Shown: piece by piece, positions 14,090 through 28,203 of the stretch
How the letters are laid out: the number at the start of each line of letters is the position of its first letter
Numbering within the stretch: position 1 is the first letter of the stretch
Assembly (NCBI RefSeq): GCF_003945595.2
Contig: NW_024104421.1
Span: forward strand, 4,526,001-4,590,000
Length of the DNA: 64,000 nucleotides
Reading direction: 5' to 3'
Origin: Pipra filicauda
Lineage: Eukaryota > Chordata > Aves > Passeriformes > Pipridae
Notes under the pieces: generated by a model
What the model saw: the letters and a program-made list of their open reading frames with translations, nothing else
Database searches by the model: none
What the model was told of the DNA's origin: nothing
Program-made: the position numbers and the translations under genes

Positions 14090-14242
14090 GCAGATGTTGC
14101 TCAGAGAGGCTGTGGAGTCTCCCTTTTTGGACATACTCAGAGCTGCTTGTACATGTCCTAGGCAACAGTATCTGCTTGCACGCGGGATTTCTATCAGATC
14201 CCAAGGTCCTTTCCAACCTCAACCAGCCTGTGTTTCTGTGAA
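14090..14242 (+). mobile_element. CR1 LINE 3' fragment, diverged
   Basis: It reads like the end of CR1 open reading frame 2 and its tail: a CTGTGGAGTCTCC block, a downstream CCTAGGCAAC region, GATCCCAAGGTCCTTTCCAA and a final TGTTTCTGTGA. Several substitutions and deletions indicate an old copy. A minus-strand open frame here (13743-14222) is its antisense shadow. Confidence 0.8.
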
Positions 14243-15010
14243 ATGGGCAATGGTCTGGTGCCTCTTGGATGCATGGCCTCTGACTGCCACTGCATCCTCT
14301 GGTCTGGATACTTTAGAGATGTCAGAAGTAACACCTCAAAGTTGTCCTTGAGTAAATGCAACTGGAAGCACCCAGACTGCTGAACTGTTAGAGACTGAAA
14401 GCTGTGGGAAATTTCAGGGCACTGGCCAAGGAGTGGAGACGTGGCTGGATTTTCCTCACCCTGTTCAACAGCTGCAAATCCTCCACTCTTAGATATGCAG
14501 TCAATAGCTTACAAGCAGGAGTTCATGCTCCTATTCCACAACTGAAGCCAGCAGCCTTTTAAGCAATAGGCTCCTGACCACCTAATGTAGTGGGAAAGCT
14601 GAACAATACCACAATAACAATATCACAGGTTAACTTTTCAGCTACTGTCCTTAAGTAAAGACATCAAACAATTTAATTTGATAATGCTACCAAGAAAGAA
14701 AATCTTCGGGGACAATGCCCAAGAAAGACTACCTCATCTCTGTATTGAGCTGTGACAAGTATACCAAAAAAAAAATCCATGTTCAAAAAAAAAAAAAAGA
14801 AGGGATTTTAGGTAGCTTTGCTCCTGCCAAGCAATCTGCTCTCAGCTGACTGTAAAATCTCTCATGCTATCACACCAAAACTAAAAGGCAGAGAATACAC
14901 TAACTAGCAGTGTGATGTTTGAAGTATTTAAAAGTGAAGAAGCAATTATGCCTGCTTTTAGAAAATGAGATAGTGGTCTCATCAGAAACAAATTCAATTG
15001 CAGTAGTTAC

Positions 15011-15132
15011 CTTGGCATGTAAAGGACTCGCTCTGCCACAACAAATCCCACCCTGAAGAAGAGGTTGCTGGCTGGGATGAATGGGAAAACCAGGAACAAC
15101 AAGCCAACCAAAACTTCTTTGTGTTCCAGTTT
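15011..15132 (-). CDS. TMTC1: TMTC1 coding exon D (122 bp, PASNLFF...[10 protein letters not shown] block)
   Basis: The exon encodes 40 codons plus two bases (AG of Ser). It begins [20 protein letters not shown] and ends [20 protein letters not shown]. The P-A-S-N-L-F-F and V-A-E-R-V-L-Y motifs are almost invariant across TMTC proteins and lie around a hydrophobic segment (residues 7-20). The first residue is Lys where I recall Arg in human. The acceptor is TTTGTATTATTGCAG and the donor is AAG followed by GTAACT. Exon C ends on a full codon and this exon starts on one, so the join K|KLEHKEV is in frame. The 3' phase (two bases) matches exon E, which supplies T to make AGT (Ser). Confidence 0.98.
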
Positions 15133-15879
15133 CTGCAATAATACAAAATGAAACAAGAATCAACTAAAAAAATCCACTTGATTCACCACTAACTTTCCCC
15201 TTTCCTTTTGGGAGTCATAAAAAAAGCAACTTAGATTAACGTTCGATATGTTTTGCATTTAAAAGAAATTATTCCAAGACATTGTTCTTTGATATTTATG
15301 CAGTTTGTGCATTTAATATGCCCAGAAAGTGCACAAACATTATACACAGTGTCTATTATTACCCTCGGTATCTTTTCCAAGGTCAGCTCTCCCATATGCA
15401 TGGTATAGCCAGTACTGAGGATATAACCCACAATGGTAATATATAAGTATAGAACAGTGTAAATATATACATTAGTATGTCTATAGCAGTGTGACTGTAT
15501 GTAAATACACAAATGCATATCACATACACACAGAGTGCTGTGTTCAATCCTAAATGTTTATAACAGAGAAAAAACCGTTCAGTCAGACACATTTTGTGTA
15601 AAGAAAACTAGCCCCAAATGACACATTAATGCAGTCATTTTATCCCTTTCAAGGAAATATCTAAACTTGAAATGATACTTTTGCACACAAGGTCTCCATA
15701 CTCACACAGAGTCAGAAATCTGAGACACACTGTATGCTAAAATTAATGTTTTTCACTTGAGCTCAGTTAATGCCCTTCACTTGTGCTCACTTCAATGTTA
15801 GTTCACTCTTTGAACAGAAATCAAATTACTACATGCAATTCAAAACAACTGTGATCTGTGTGGCCAACACAAGTGTCTC

Positions 15880-16140
15880 AGGATGCCGCGATCAGCAGCG
15901 GCCACTGATCCCGCCATGGAGAGACCCAAGCCTCCTTGGGCGAGTTGAATTTCAGATTTAGCTCCACACCAAGAAGGCAAAGCAGCTCTTGCTTTCTTCT
16001 GATGTTCTTAAAGAATGACATCAGGCTAACAGAAGTGTAGCTTTAGGCCTGCTCAATCACTCAGGCAGCCATCTGTGCTTTCATGCCCCGCGATACCGCT
16101 CCTCATCAGCCGCCCGATGAAGAAGCTTTGTCACGCTTAG
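15880..16140. other. Small intronic CpG-bearing patch
   Basis: About ten CpGs cluster here (ATGCCGCGATCAGCAGCGGC, CCCCGCGATACCGCTCC, AGCCGCCCGATGAAG) in otherwise CpG-poor intron, with the near-palindrome GATCAGCAGCGGCCACTGATC at its left. It is a possible regulatory element with no recognised repeat family. Confidence 0.4.
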
Positions 16141-18978
16141 AAACAGATGCAACCAGAATCACTTAATGGTTGCGGTACTTTCTAATTGTTGTGGGCAATT
16201 TCTCAACTTTGGAGAGCAAATTGACTTCTCTGCTGGAGGGAGCTAAATTTAGGATCGCTGAACAAGATTTTTGAGCAGAGAAAGGGAGACCAATCAATGA
16301 TGCTGGGCCAAGCAGTACAACCTGTCTTGCTTTTGCAAAGCTACAGACTGCAACACCAGTTACCACTGGTCTAGACAGTGGCTGAAATTCAGAAGCCTTA
16401 CTATTAAAATATATTCATTCTATTCTATGGGAAAGACAATGAACATTTTCTATGGGTACCAAATGCACAGGTCCAAGTCAGGAGGCTCTGATGTTGCTTT
16501 AGAGGAGCTGAACCCTAGGATCACAAAAAAGTGCACTAGTTTCCCCTGTCTCAAAGAGGAAAGATGAGACAGAGAGAGGAGTAGAATTGATGTCCCCAGA
16601 CTTCTTTATCAATATCTGCTTTAAACAGCACCACAGTTATCTGTGGTGCTTCTAGTATCCACTTTTTCAGTGTCTTGGAATTACAGTTACTAGTGCCTAC
16701 ATGCAGTCACAAGAACACCTAAAATATATTGTTCTCAGAGCTGAAGCTGACACCAATCCATAAAGCTGATGAGCAGAGCTGCCCAGTAATGGTCATTTTG
16801 GCTTCTAATTACAATAGAAAATCGAACAGAAAAAAAAAGGATTAAAAATTATTTCTCAACTCTGAATGCAAATTATCAGTCCTCAGCTCAACTCCAACTT
16901 TCCTCCCATTCAGCTCTGGAAATATACTCCATTTTCTCCTGCCATTTGGCACTTCCTTCCCACCTTGTCTGACTTAATTATGGTGCCCATTTTCTGCCAC
17001 TACTCTACCCCAGGGGTTTAGCCACAAAAACCCGGAGGCACAAGAAGGTATGTTGGGCCAAAGGGAGTGCACTGCTAATGCATAAAATGTTCTCTGCCAC
17101 CAAGATATGCACTTGCTTTCAAATAAACCAGTTATCGAATACTTCTCCAATTATTGTTCATTAAATCAATAATTGGGAAAACAACCTCTAGTTAAAAATC
17201 TCTAGGAAGGACATGGTGTTACTCAAGGCTGCAACACTGTAGATAAGCAAAGGAAACTGAATGCTAGAGAAAGACAAAACTTGTACATCAAATGGGAAAG
17301 AGGAAAATGTGGGAATTAGCTCAGCTGAAGGAGAAAACAGTACTGCATGCACAGTTCTTCACAACACGTCACAACTCTGGGTTAATGCCATTGAGGGCTG
17401 CCAGCTCAGTCCCTTGGGCAGGGCTCAAAGACAGCAGACCAGCACTCACAAACCAGCCTCATGAAGCAGCAGAACCCTCCACGGTGCTACTGATTTCTGA
17501 AACAAAAAATAACTGGCAGTGGCCTTTCTGAAGCATTCCATTGAGGCAGAGGCTTTTGTGAAGAGCTGGTCCTCGAAGGCCAGGCTGCAGCTGGTTTTGT
17601 GCTACGCGTGGTCCTGCCTGTGAGCCGACAGGTCAAACTGCTGTGGTCATCCCAGAGCTCACTCTGGGCTTCTCTCCTCTGCCCAGATAGTAATGTCTCC
17701 AAAATTTGTCCAGGGACTTCATGTATGACATCTTGGCACTGTGGTTGGGTCCTGCCTGGGAGGAGAGGCTGGGGAGACCCTCCAGGCAGGGCAGGACAAA
17801 TAGGTGTGGTTGGTGGGCATGTGAAACTCATCCGTGGCCATCAGCAACACAGTCTGGATGCAGCCTCTGGCTCAAGCAACTTCCAAGTGACTGGCTGCCC
17901 ACAGTTTGGAATTCATACTGGAGGACAAAGCTCCCCTGTTCACGGCCAGATCTTATCTCTCACTTCCCTAAACAGTTTCTACTGACCAATTAGATACTGA
18001 CAAAACCGGCCTTTGCCCTGACCAGAGAGCTGCACATTCTTCTATCCCAGCCTTGCCAGGGCACAGCAGAGCTACCTGTCCCTGCCTTTCCAGCAAGGGC
18101 TAACATCTGCCAACCTGGGCAGCTCAGGGAAAACAGAAGGACAGAAACGCAACCACAATGTGTTGAAAGGATTGTATGTACCAGGGGTGATAACTGTAGA
18201 CAGCTAAAAGCTAACAGCACAAGTCATAAGATACCATATTCTTCTTTATCCTTTTTCCCAACAAATTTACTTAGGATTCCCCTTCTATTCCCCTTTTCCC
18301 TGGAGGGACTGACAGATTTATAAATAAGTAAGTAAGCAGGACAGAATGGCACAAGATCCTCAGGGAGTGGTACCGTAGGGTTGCAGGAACAGAGGACAGC
18401 AGGATCTCCCATGCAACTCAAGCCAGAGGAGATGCTTTTCACCTGTCTTTTAAATAAAACAGACTCAATCTGTTACATTTTCCAGGCAAGGAAATAAAAG
18501 AAATATTGGGACCATATATTTGGTTTAACTACTTTGGTCATATGAGCCCACCTGAAACAGCTGAGCTAAAGGTGTCAGAATCAGCATCTTTCGGGTACCC
18601 AGAGCAGTAGTAAAAGCTTTTAAAGAGTAATAGGCAATTTTGTTTGTCTTCCTTTTTCCTTTGGTCAAAAAAAGCTAGGACTAGAAATTACAGATCACTT
18701 CATTCCTTTTACAGAGAGACAATTCCTTTCATCTTAAAGGAAGTGCTTTCTTTTGGAAATACAAAACTTATCTTTCTGTCAGAGAGGTCTCTCTCTGGGA
18801 GGGAAAAAAAATAATCAATGAACACCTTTGAATTAACCTTAGAACAATTCCTCCTGTTAAGGACAAGCTGACTTCAAATCAAAATAGCATTTCTTATAGT
18901 AAATAGCTTGGTGGGAGAGAGGAGTTTTCAAATTCACATCTAACTCATTACAATTAAGCCTTCAATATACTGTAACCA

Positions 18979-19022
18979 AAAAAAACCCAACAACAAACCA
19001 ACGAACCAAACAAAAAACCAAT
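18979..19022. repeat. A/C-rich low-complexity run
   Basis: This is a run of A with interspersed CC and C (AAAAAACCCAACAACAAACC and similar), lacking G except one. It is simple sequence. Confidence 0.7.
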
Positions 19023-22000
19023 CAAGAAAAGAGCCTTTTAAATTACTTTTCATAGACTTATCAAAGAACTAAAGAACACTACTTCTCCCAAGTAAAGTGT
19101 CACACTATCTCAAACAAAATATCAAAGAATCACTCCAAGGTCAAACATCATCAATACAGCAATAAATCTCAAAAATTGCTTCCTTGGCAACTTGGGGGAA
19201 AACGGAGAAACCCTTGATTTCACAACTGAAAGAAGTCCTTCCATATTACATAGAAGACATTCCTGAGCCATAAATAAGTATTTGCTGACTACGGCTAAAT
19301 CACAAGTCTTCTACAAGTCAGAGCCCTCAAAGTATGAGTGCAGGAGGTGCACAGATTACTTCAACATATCTGTCCTAACTGTGGACCTGCATAAGCCCAC
19401 TGTAAATTCCTTACTTTTTCCCTTGAGAAAACATCGTCTGAGGTGCCAGATCCATCAAGTCCCAGATCCATTAAGTCTAGACTGTGATGACAGGACTGAT
19501 GTTCACATCCCCTGGCACCTCCAAGGGCCGAGGCATTGGAAAGCAGAGCCATGAGGACAGCATTCCTTTTGGCTGGATTAAGTTGCACCTCAGGGAAGAC
19601 AGCAGCTGGGCAAACAAACCTAAGCAAATTCCATTCTGTTCTACCTCTGAGTATTTCCAAAAGTGTTTATACATGCTTGCCTGTTTGATGGGAAGGTAGC
19701 AATCAAATGGGTTTAATTTCTTCCTCTAACAGTTTATTTTGAGAATGAGGCAAGTGCCACCTCTTCACCATTTAGAACCAACAGCTCCATGGAATAAAGA
19801 CTTCCTTCCTACCAAATGCATCAATCACCCTCAGACAGTGAGCTCTGGATGGCCATTGCAGCCAGTGAGATGTTGTGCTTGGAACATCTAACTGCATGCA
19901 CAGAAAAGCTGGCATCCAGGAAAGTTGGGAGTGCATGGCTGTATAAAAGCAGTGATTGCTATTCCTCATTTTCAAATGCTTGCAGGTCTAGGAGGTAAGT
20001 GCATTATCCATCAAAAGAGACACAGAGATTCAAAGAGGCTATGTGATGGCCTGTAGACCACAGACAGAGGATGACACTTCTTCAGTTTATTCCTAACAGC
20101 CATTTGTGCAAGCTCTTAGTGCAGACAGCACACAAACCTAGTTCATGTATTCCTGCTGTACCACTCTCTCATGAAGCCACAAGTAGCTTGGCAACACAAC
20201 TCCTCACCAGCCTGCATCAAACCACTGGCAGTGTCTCACCTGGCAAGAGGTCAGGATCTGCAAACATCTACTCTTGCACTTTCCACATCTACAGTATTAA
20301 AGATAAAAGGGACGGTGTAGGATGCACATCAAATTCACTCTGCATTCATGATGATAAAAAGAAAGCATAAGCTAATCAGGGATTCATTTCTTCACAGGAA
20401 AAAAAAATCCCTGTGGTTGTAAAGCTCCCAGAAGCAAGCACTGGGTGCTCCCAATCCAACCTCACTGGTGCAGGCACAGATAGGTCATGGCACAGCTGTA
20501 CCATCCTCCATGTACCATCAGCATGGTCTCCTTTAGGTCACCAGCAGAAATCAGGATGAGACATGCACATCTTTATCTTCTGTGACCAAACAGGTGGGCA
20601 CTGTGGAGCTGAGGCTGTTTCACTCTGCTGCCTGTGCCACTATTTCTAAGTGAATGATGCCAAAAGTCAGGTGTCAACAGATGGTCTGAAAAACTCAAAC
20701 ATTTGGTAAGGCAAAGGTAACTTCCCAGCTTCAAATCTGGCTCAGACATCTGGTTTAATCAGCTTGCTCCTACAAATAGAGCCACAAATTCTGTAATCAC
20801 TACAATTTATCAGTTTTATTCTTTCATCTCATTTAAAAAAATTAAAAAATCAGCATCTTCAGTAGCACCAGCTGCTTGAATGCCAGGCTTATCAAGTCAC
20901 TGACTTCCTAAAATAACTCAATTTTCCTTGGCGATCATCTAGTTTTGATAGAAATCACTCACAGTTACTACTGACTAGAATTAATCACATTTTATACTTC
21001 ACAGATAGTCCAGAGCCGTGGAGATTTACAACACTATTTTGACCATCACTTCTGTTTGCTTATTAACTACCTGACACACTGATACTATTTCAAGTATTTG
21101 GCAACAACAAAACCTACTTTCCAGTTCACCAGCTGCAGCACCTGGTGTACCTGCAGGAACTGGTGTACAGGCAAACACACACCAGTCAGGATCTGAATAA
21201 AAACCCTTGAAAGTAGCATTGTCTTCCCAACCCAGGATTATACGAAGAGGAATCCTTGGCACGTATCTCAGACCACCCTAACAAGATCTTTCCAATTCCA
21301 GAAGGAATCAAGTCCTGGTCTGTAAAACAGGTAAAACAGCATTTTTTTCAGAAGTGCTGAAAGTGCCTAAAAAGTTTACATCAATGGGAGCTGTGGACAC
21401 TCAGCAGCTCTGGAAATCAGTCTTTCAATTATAGAATAAAAGCAGAAAATAGTCCTTTCTCACTCCTATAACCAACAGCATGACATAGAAGTATATTCTA
21501 CAATACTTCACTTTTTACTTTAGTGTCTTATAGTAAAATTTTGATATCTATTATTTTCTTTTCCCCTGTAGACGTCAGCTACCCATCCATTCAGCTGCGT
21601 GTTTACAGTCTTTTTAACCCAGGTTTCTACAACTCCCTGAAGATATAAGCTCATTTTCCTAATCCTTAATCTCTGCAACCTCTAATTCCACTTGACAAGC
21701 CAATTTGAGCAAGATGAAGGAGCACACACATCTTTGAAAGAGAAGTGAAACATTCCAAAAGGAAATAGGAAAATCAACAAATTGCTCCAGGAATTCAAAT
21801 AATGCTTTTGACCTTCTGGTGGTTTTTCCCTCTTCCCTTTCATTCTATGACTGCAGGCTGTTTCACCAAGTGGGGAAAACAAAACAAAACAGGCAAAATC
21901 TAAGGCACACTGCTTGCAGTACATAAAAGAATGATCTTTGGAAAAGCAACTCTGTTCTTGGCAAGTTTGCTCTTAAGAAGGGAACAAGGAACAAGAGGAT

Positions 22001-25000
22001 TCTAACAAATATAGCACAATCGCTTGGCACCCTAATGTTTTACTAAGGCCAAATTGCCACGATGAGCACCATTACCTCCCCCAGCTATAAATTTCTTGGT
22101 CCTCATTTCCCCTACCCTCTCCTACTCACCCCTATTACTGTGCCACTCCAAACCTTTCAGCTCTGAGCGGGCCTTGAAACATTAACTCAAATCAGAAGAA
22201 GAAAATGGTAGAATAAAAGGAGTATTTCAGTGTTAATATACTGAAAATGGCAGAACTACCTGCCCCTATGAAAATGACCTTCCTAGCGTGACAAACTCCT
22301 GCAGGTGTTAAGAGCCTGTTTGGTGAGATGCTGAATATATTCATGGTGAGCCAAATCAGAAGTACTACAGCTATGGTTATAATTACTCACGAGTGTATCA
22401 CACTCCCAACCCGTTATTTCAAACATCTACTGAGAAAAAGAGCGAGGTGTTTTGATAGTTCTTGTGTTTGCTTTTTTGATCCAGAATAGCAGTCACAAAC
22501 ATACTAAGGAAGGATTTTCCTTTCACTTGAGTCTGTCAGCTGGCACAACAAGCACCCTGGGAAGGCTTTCCTGTTTCTTCCAGCCCCACCAGGGACCTGC
22601 ACACAGCTGATCCGTTTGCAGCAGTCGACAGAGCAGAAATGCAGCCACAGAGGCACTCGGGGTGCCCGCAAGGGACTCCCCCCCTTCCCCCAGCTTTCAC
22701 TAAACAGAGTCTTTCTGGCTTATTACTCTCTCCCTGCAGCAAATATTAACAACAGAAGCAGCATAGAAAAAACTCACTGCTAAGGATTAAGAACATCAGC
22801 CCTGACCTTCTCTCTCTCTGTGGAAGGAATTCAAGTGGCCCTCAGGAAAATGAAAGCAGGATTTATTTTAAATGGACCTTTTATGAAAATGACTGTGGTT
22901 TCCAGCTCGTCAGATAGACTCCATCAGTGAATAGCCTTATTCACCTTGCTGTGCCTTTGACGTAGGTATTGTTCTGGAAGTGTTATGGCATATAAATTTT
23001 GCTAGGCATACTTTCTAACTATGCTGGTACTACTGTAGAATATTATAAAAGGCAATTGTTCCCCAGAAAGGTCCATAAGCTGTGATTTATTAAGGAAATG
23101 CCAACCTGGGAAACGAGGCAAGGGCCTCAAGAGTGCAGGGTAAAGTAAATAGCATAACAGAATACACACAGTGAGTGCTAGCAAAAACAACAGAAACACG
23201 CACACAAAGAAGAGATACAAATGAATTCCACTCCTTGATGGAATTGAACATTGTCAGCTAAGAAATTTAGCCTTCAAGTGACTGAAGAATATACTCAGAT
23301 GATTTTCATACATATAATCTACCAGAAAAATGGCAGTATGATGCCAATTACAGCACGAATTAAAGTCATCATAATTTGGTATAAAATGCTTTGTCTTGGC
23401 TAAGAAGCACTATGCAGGGAAATTTAAAGAGGCAGCATTACCTTTAAAATTAGACTCAAAGTAAAAAACTACCAACTGTAGAATATGAAAGATCAGGATA
23501 ATATGTATCTCAGTCGCATTTAATGAACATAACCTGAAAACCATCACAACTTCCTGTACCATATGTAGCCACATCACACAGAGCAGAAGAGTGTGTTCTT
23601 TGAAAAGGTATATCCTAGAGGACACTAGACATATCTTTTTAACTGACGTGAAACGTAAGCAGCACTCCCTCCTCAGACATGAGACTGCTGCACATCATCA
23701 TGTGTTCCTGCTGAACAGGTAGAAGGTGCTGTGAACCACCATAAGGTCCCTCCATAGTGCTGGTCATGAGCACAGATGCATGATGGCCAAGCAATATGAG
23801 GCACGATACGTTCCCCCAAAGTGGTCAGGTACAAAAGCTACTGTTTCAAATTAGTTTTCCAGGTCAGCTGGCTCTGAACTAGCCCATGGCACACACACGT
23901 GAGGTATCCCACTATCAGCCCTCCGTGTATGAGGTACTAATGGAAAGTGGAATCCCATCCATCATGTACTCTGTACATACACATTCACGGCTACAACTAC
24001 AGGACAAGCCGCATTTTAATCACACTGCTAATTAAGCAGCGACCTAAAAATGCCATGCAGAGTGGCACCTGAAGGGTCTTCCTTTCATGCTCGTTGAGTT
24101 ATTATGACATGTCAAAGAAATAACTGTCACCCTGATGATAATGCCAAGAATTGTTGTCCTCCCTTCAGTTCTCCAGGTGCTCGCCGTTTCTTCCAGGATA
24201 GGAAGGCAGCCCTGTGGGCCCCTGGGTAGGCCAGTGGCCATTTGAAGCACCAGATTATTTCTCTGACCTTGCAACTGGCATGCTTGACACGCAATAAGAG
24301 AGTCAGTCATTTCCTGGTGCCTTTGTAACCCATCTAGTCCCAAAGCTGGAAGTCCGACCACATCCATTCCTCGCAGCTGAGGCTGTCTTTGAAAATGAAT
24401 GATAAATAAATGTCATTCTCTTTTCCCAGCTATTAATATATCTCCAGGGTGCAGGTGTTTGCAATAACATCCCCAGCCTTTGTCACATCCCCAGCACACT
24501 ACTTGAAGCCTGTGTGAGGAAATTTACTGCAAAGAGCTGAGCAGAACCTGCGGATTTTGAGACAAACCAGTGACTCCTGGTACCTTGGCTAGAAAAGCTC
24601 CAGAGAGGCCAATTTGCAGAGCATGCTGGGCATCTGCATGGTGAAAAATCAAGTCCCAAATGGTTTCAAAGAGCTGCTTAATGGTGGACTGCCACTTTGC
24701 CACATTAGTCACTACGGAAAAATCTTGGCCAGAGGTGACAGCAAGGTCCTTTCCTCCCCCAGTGGGAGATGCAACAAGGAGCTGGCCTTTTTTTTTTACT
24801 CCCACCAGACCTCCTGAAGATGGGCATTAATTGTGACATGTGATAGGGATGGATGCAGCAAGACACAAGCATGGCTGTGCACCTCAACACTGTGCAGGGC
24901 AACAAGTCCTACTTGGGGAGCTGCTCACAGGGAGCTCTCTGGCCAAAAGGCAAGAGGGATTCGCACTACACAGAAGAAGTGACCCAGAGAATGGAAATTC

Positions 25001-26307
25001 TATACAAGATATTAAGAAAGCAATTTTTTCAAGCGACTTCCTCATTAAGTAAGGTGGAGGCCAACAGTGAAAGTGCACGTGGAGTATAAGAAGGGATGCT
25101 TGTCTCTCCAAACAAACTGGAGAGTTGCCTTCTGCATTTCTGCAGTTCTCAGCATTAAAACCCCATCTAGTAACAGACATGCTCCAAGAAAAGCACCTAT
25201 GGACAGAAATCTTCCACTGTTTCTTCTCCTTTAGAGGTATAACAATGCTCACAAAATGAAACTGAACAAGAAAGCTTCATGCCTTAGACGTCCTTTATCA
25301 GCCCTACACATACATGACAACAGAGTTATTACCCTAATCAAAACAGCAACAACAAATTAGCCCTGTTTAAAATTCGATGGCACCAAAGGCAGAAATCCAA
25401 TCCATGTATTCCCTAATTACAGTCCATGCAATACATTCTGCAAGTCTCCTGTGAGCCTGTGTTGTGGATGCACACGCATCATCTCTTGCCACAGACAATC
25501 AGTTCAGAGTTCACTGGACAAATGTCCTCACTGCTGCCAAAACAATTTCTAGCATTTCCATTCTCCATGCCACAGAAAGGAAAGTGACAGTGCCAATGAG
25601 AATGAATGAGGTTTTGTCCTCTCTTACCCCTGCACACCTACACTCTCAGACAAAAGGCACACAAACTGCATATCTGTTCACTCAAAAATAATTCCTTGGA
25701 AAATTCCAAGCTATCTCTTCCAGGTTGGAGTTTGCAATGAAAAAGGAGAGAAAAATGGCTTCTGAGAAAGTTCTGTGTGTTTGCTTTAAAAGAAAGCAGA
25801 ACATCTTACACTTTATGAAGTGGGAAAAATCAACAGATGTGTCTTGTGCTGCCTACAAGCTGTAAAATACAGAGAAATAGCCTGTCTGGGGCTTAACTGA
25901 AAGATGGTCCTTCTCGAGGAAAGCAATGTCATATAAAAGGCCACTGCTGTTGCACCTAGAAAAGTGCTTTCTTAAGAGCCTAATATAATCAGTTTTGCCT
26001 GCAGTTCGTGTCCTGAACTTCCCTCTCTCCATTGTAAAAGGGAGTGTTTGAAGACGAACAGGATAATTTATTTCCAGGAAAAAGGGCACTTCCTGCTGTT
26101 TGCTTTCCTCAGTAATGCACGCTACTCAGCACAACACAATCTTCATACAATTTTCATACAACTTAAAGGCAGTATCACAACTGGGTGACTATGTGAGTTG
26201 TTAAAAATAAAACAGAAAAAAGCTTCAGAAATCAGAAATTTAGAATTTCCTGAAAAGCAAAATATTTCAGCTCTCTCCAATTATACCTCTAATTATATGC
26301 ATATATA

Positions 26308-26461
26308 TGCTCCATCCCTGGAAGTGTTCAAGGCCAGGTTGGATGGAGCTCTGAGCAACCTGGTCTAGTGGAAGGTGTCCCTGCCCCTGGCAGGGGGGTT
26401 GGAACTAGATGATCTTAAGGTCCCTCTCAACCAAACCATTCTGTGATTCTATGATTCTATA
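26308..26461 (+). mobile_element. CR1 LINE 3' end, 5'-truncated
   Basis: This is a classic CR1 terminal segment: TCCCTGGAAGTGTTCAAGG, GGTTGGATGGAGCTCTGAGC, TGGCAGGGGGGTTGGAACTA and a terminal TGTGATTCTATGATTCTAT. The short length and intact octamer tail are typical of 5'-truncated CR1 insertions in birds. Confidence 0.95.
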
Positions 26462-28203
26462 CCTAGGGCTGGGGGAAGCATGTCCAAGGTGATCCCCAGG
26501 AATCATTACCAGTTCCATGTTCACAGTGGGTTTGTTGGAGGCTGCAACCGGAGACTGTCAAGATGGTTCTAGTTTTACTGAACTAGACACAAAAGCAGAT
26601 TGCTTCAGGTCCAACTGATTCAGTGTTTGGGGTTTTCAAGAATAAACACAAAGAAATTTGTAAGATGAATTTCAAAGCATCCAGTAAGTAAATGTCCAAA
26701 GAGTGAAATTCATATTGTTTAATAACATTAACAGTGGTCAAGAGCAAAACTGAACTTCTCACAAAAAATTACAAGTTGTAGTTTCAAATCAAACAGTGGT
26801 ATTTCTAAATCCAGATTGATTTGTTTTGATTTAAAAAAAAAAAAAAATATTATAAAATCTAGACATTTAATACATAAAATGTTTTGAAGTATTTTGTTTT
26901 GCAGTTTGACAGAAGACAAATGACTCATTTACCCAAAGGAATCCTTTTGGATTATTATTTTACCCAAAATAAAGTAACACAAAATGTCTTCAGATAATTC
27001 TGAAATATTTTTTCCAAGCAAACCAACAATATTATTCTTACACACAGTTCAAATTCTGACAACAGGAGAAGAAATAAAAATGAAATGAAACTTCAAAGAA
27101 CATGGACTAAGATTTTTCAGAAGTCTTCAGTACTGGGCTAATGAGAATTTTATCATTAACTTTCCTGGGAATGGGATTAGGTATAATACAAACAGTTCTG
27201 AATATCGCTAGCAGTGAATAATGAAAGCAGGAGGAATACGAGATGATGTACAACCTGCAGGTAGAACTAGTGAATACCTAATAGGGTATTTTCCCATATT
27301 TCCTACACAGCATCCGCCAATGTATTATCTAAATTAATGACTCTGCAGCCTCAAACTGTTTGGTTCATTTTCTTTCTCTTATCAGGAGCACAAGGAAGAC
27401 TGCCAGGGTAGACGGAAGCATGTACATGACCTGCACATTTCAGCATAACACAGGTATTAAAAACCTGTCACTCTTCTACTATGCTTTTCAGTGATACATA
27501 TATTTAAGAGAGAGAAACTTTTGTACTGTTTCCAAAATGACTACCAACACCTTTCTTAAAGAAGCTTCCACAACACAGCTGAAGGAGGAACAGCTTGTAA
27601 GTTCCTATGATCCACAAAAAACCCCCTTTCCATATAAGTGCATATCTGATCTCTGACAAGGCTAGTACAATCTCACTTCCATGTCTGTAATACAATTAAT
27701 GGTGCCTCTGAGATGCTGAATTGTAAAGTATGGCTTACCAACTATTTATTTACGCTAAAGAACAATTTCCAGATCATTTCAGATTTCCCACATTCCATTA
27801 CTCTGCTGACAAAAAAATCTTCTCATCGAGATGTATCCAACATTTAGGTTTTAGAAGCATAGCAGAGGTGCAATACAAGAATTGATTTTATTTTCAAATG
27901 GCTCTGCAGATGACAGTTCCCAGCCCTGTTTGAAGTAAGTGACAAAAAGCCTAATGACTATGGGAGAGGCAGAGATGCTTAACAACTTCAGTGGGGTTTG
28001 GATCATTAACAGTAATCGAATGCAGGATTCCAGGTCAAGTTTTGCCCTCAAATCAGACCAATTAGAGACCGAGACATTCAACTAGAAAGATATTCTCATC
28101 TGTTAAGCTTGCCTGCATCAGTTATTAATGGTAAGTTTCTTTCATCTCAATCCAATGCATTCCAGAGGAAAACTTGTGCTTAACCAACCATTTCATCTGA
28201 AGA

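Larger units (their letters stand above)
800..15010 (-). other. TMTC1: TMTC1 intron between exons D and E (14.2 kb)
   Basis: This intron is bounded by the exon D donor GTAACT and the exon E acceptor with its T15 tract. It holds a short CR1 tail (7511-7572), a CR1 3' fragment (14090-14242), a MIR-like relic at 13098-13243 and weaker ones at 1222-1265 and 10045-10100. A-rich runs occur at 7441-7452, 8546-8574, 12812-12832 (CAAAA units) and 14765-14799. Open frames such as 6063-6485 minus (140 codons) match no family that I recognise. Nothing else stands out. Confidence 0.85.

Noticed and set aside
13743..14222. 159-codon minus-strand open frame
   Set aside because: Its N-terminal third is antisense to a CR1 3' fragment and the rest matches nothing.
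20000..20060. MIR-like string (CACAGAGATTCAAAGAGGCT)
   Set aside because: It is too short and too diverged to separate from chance.
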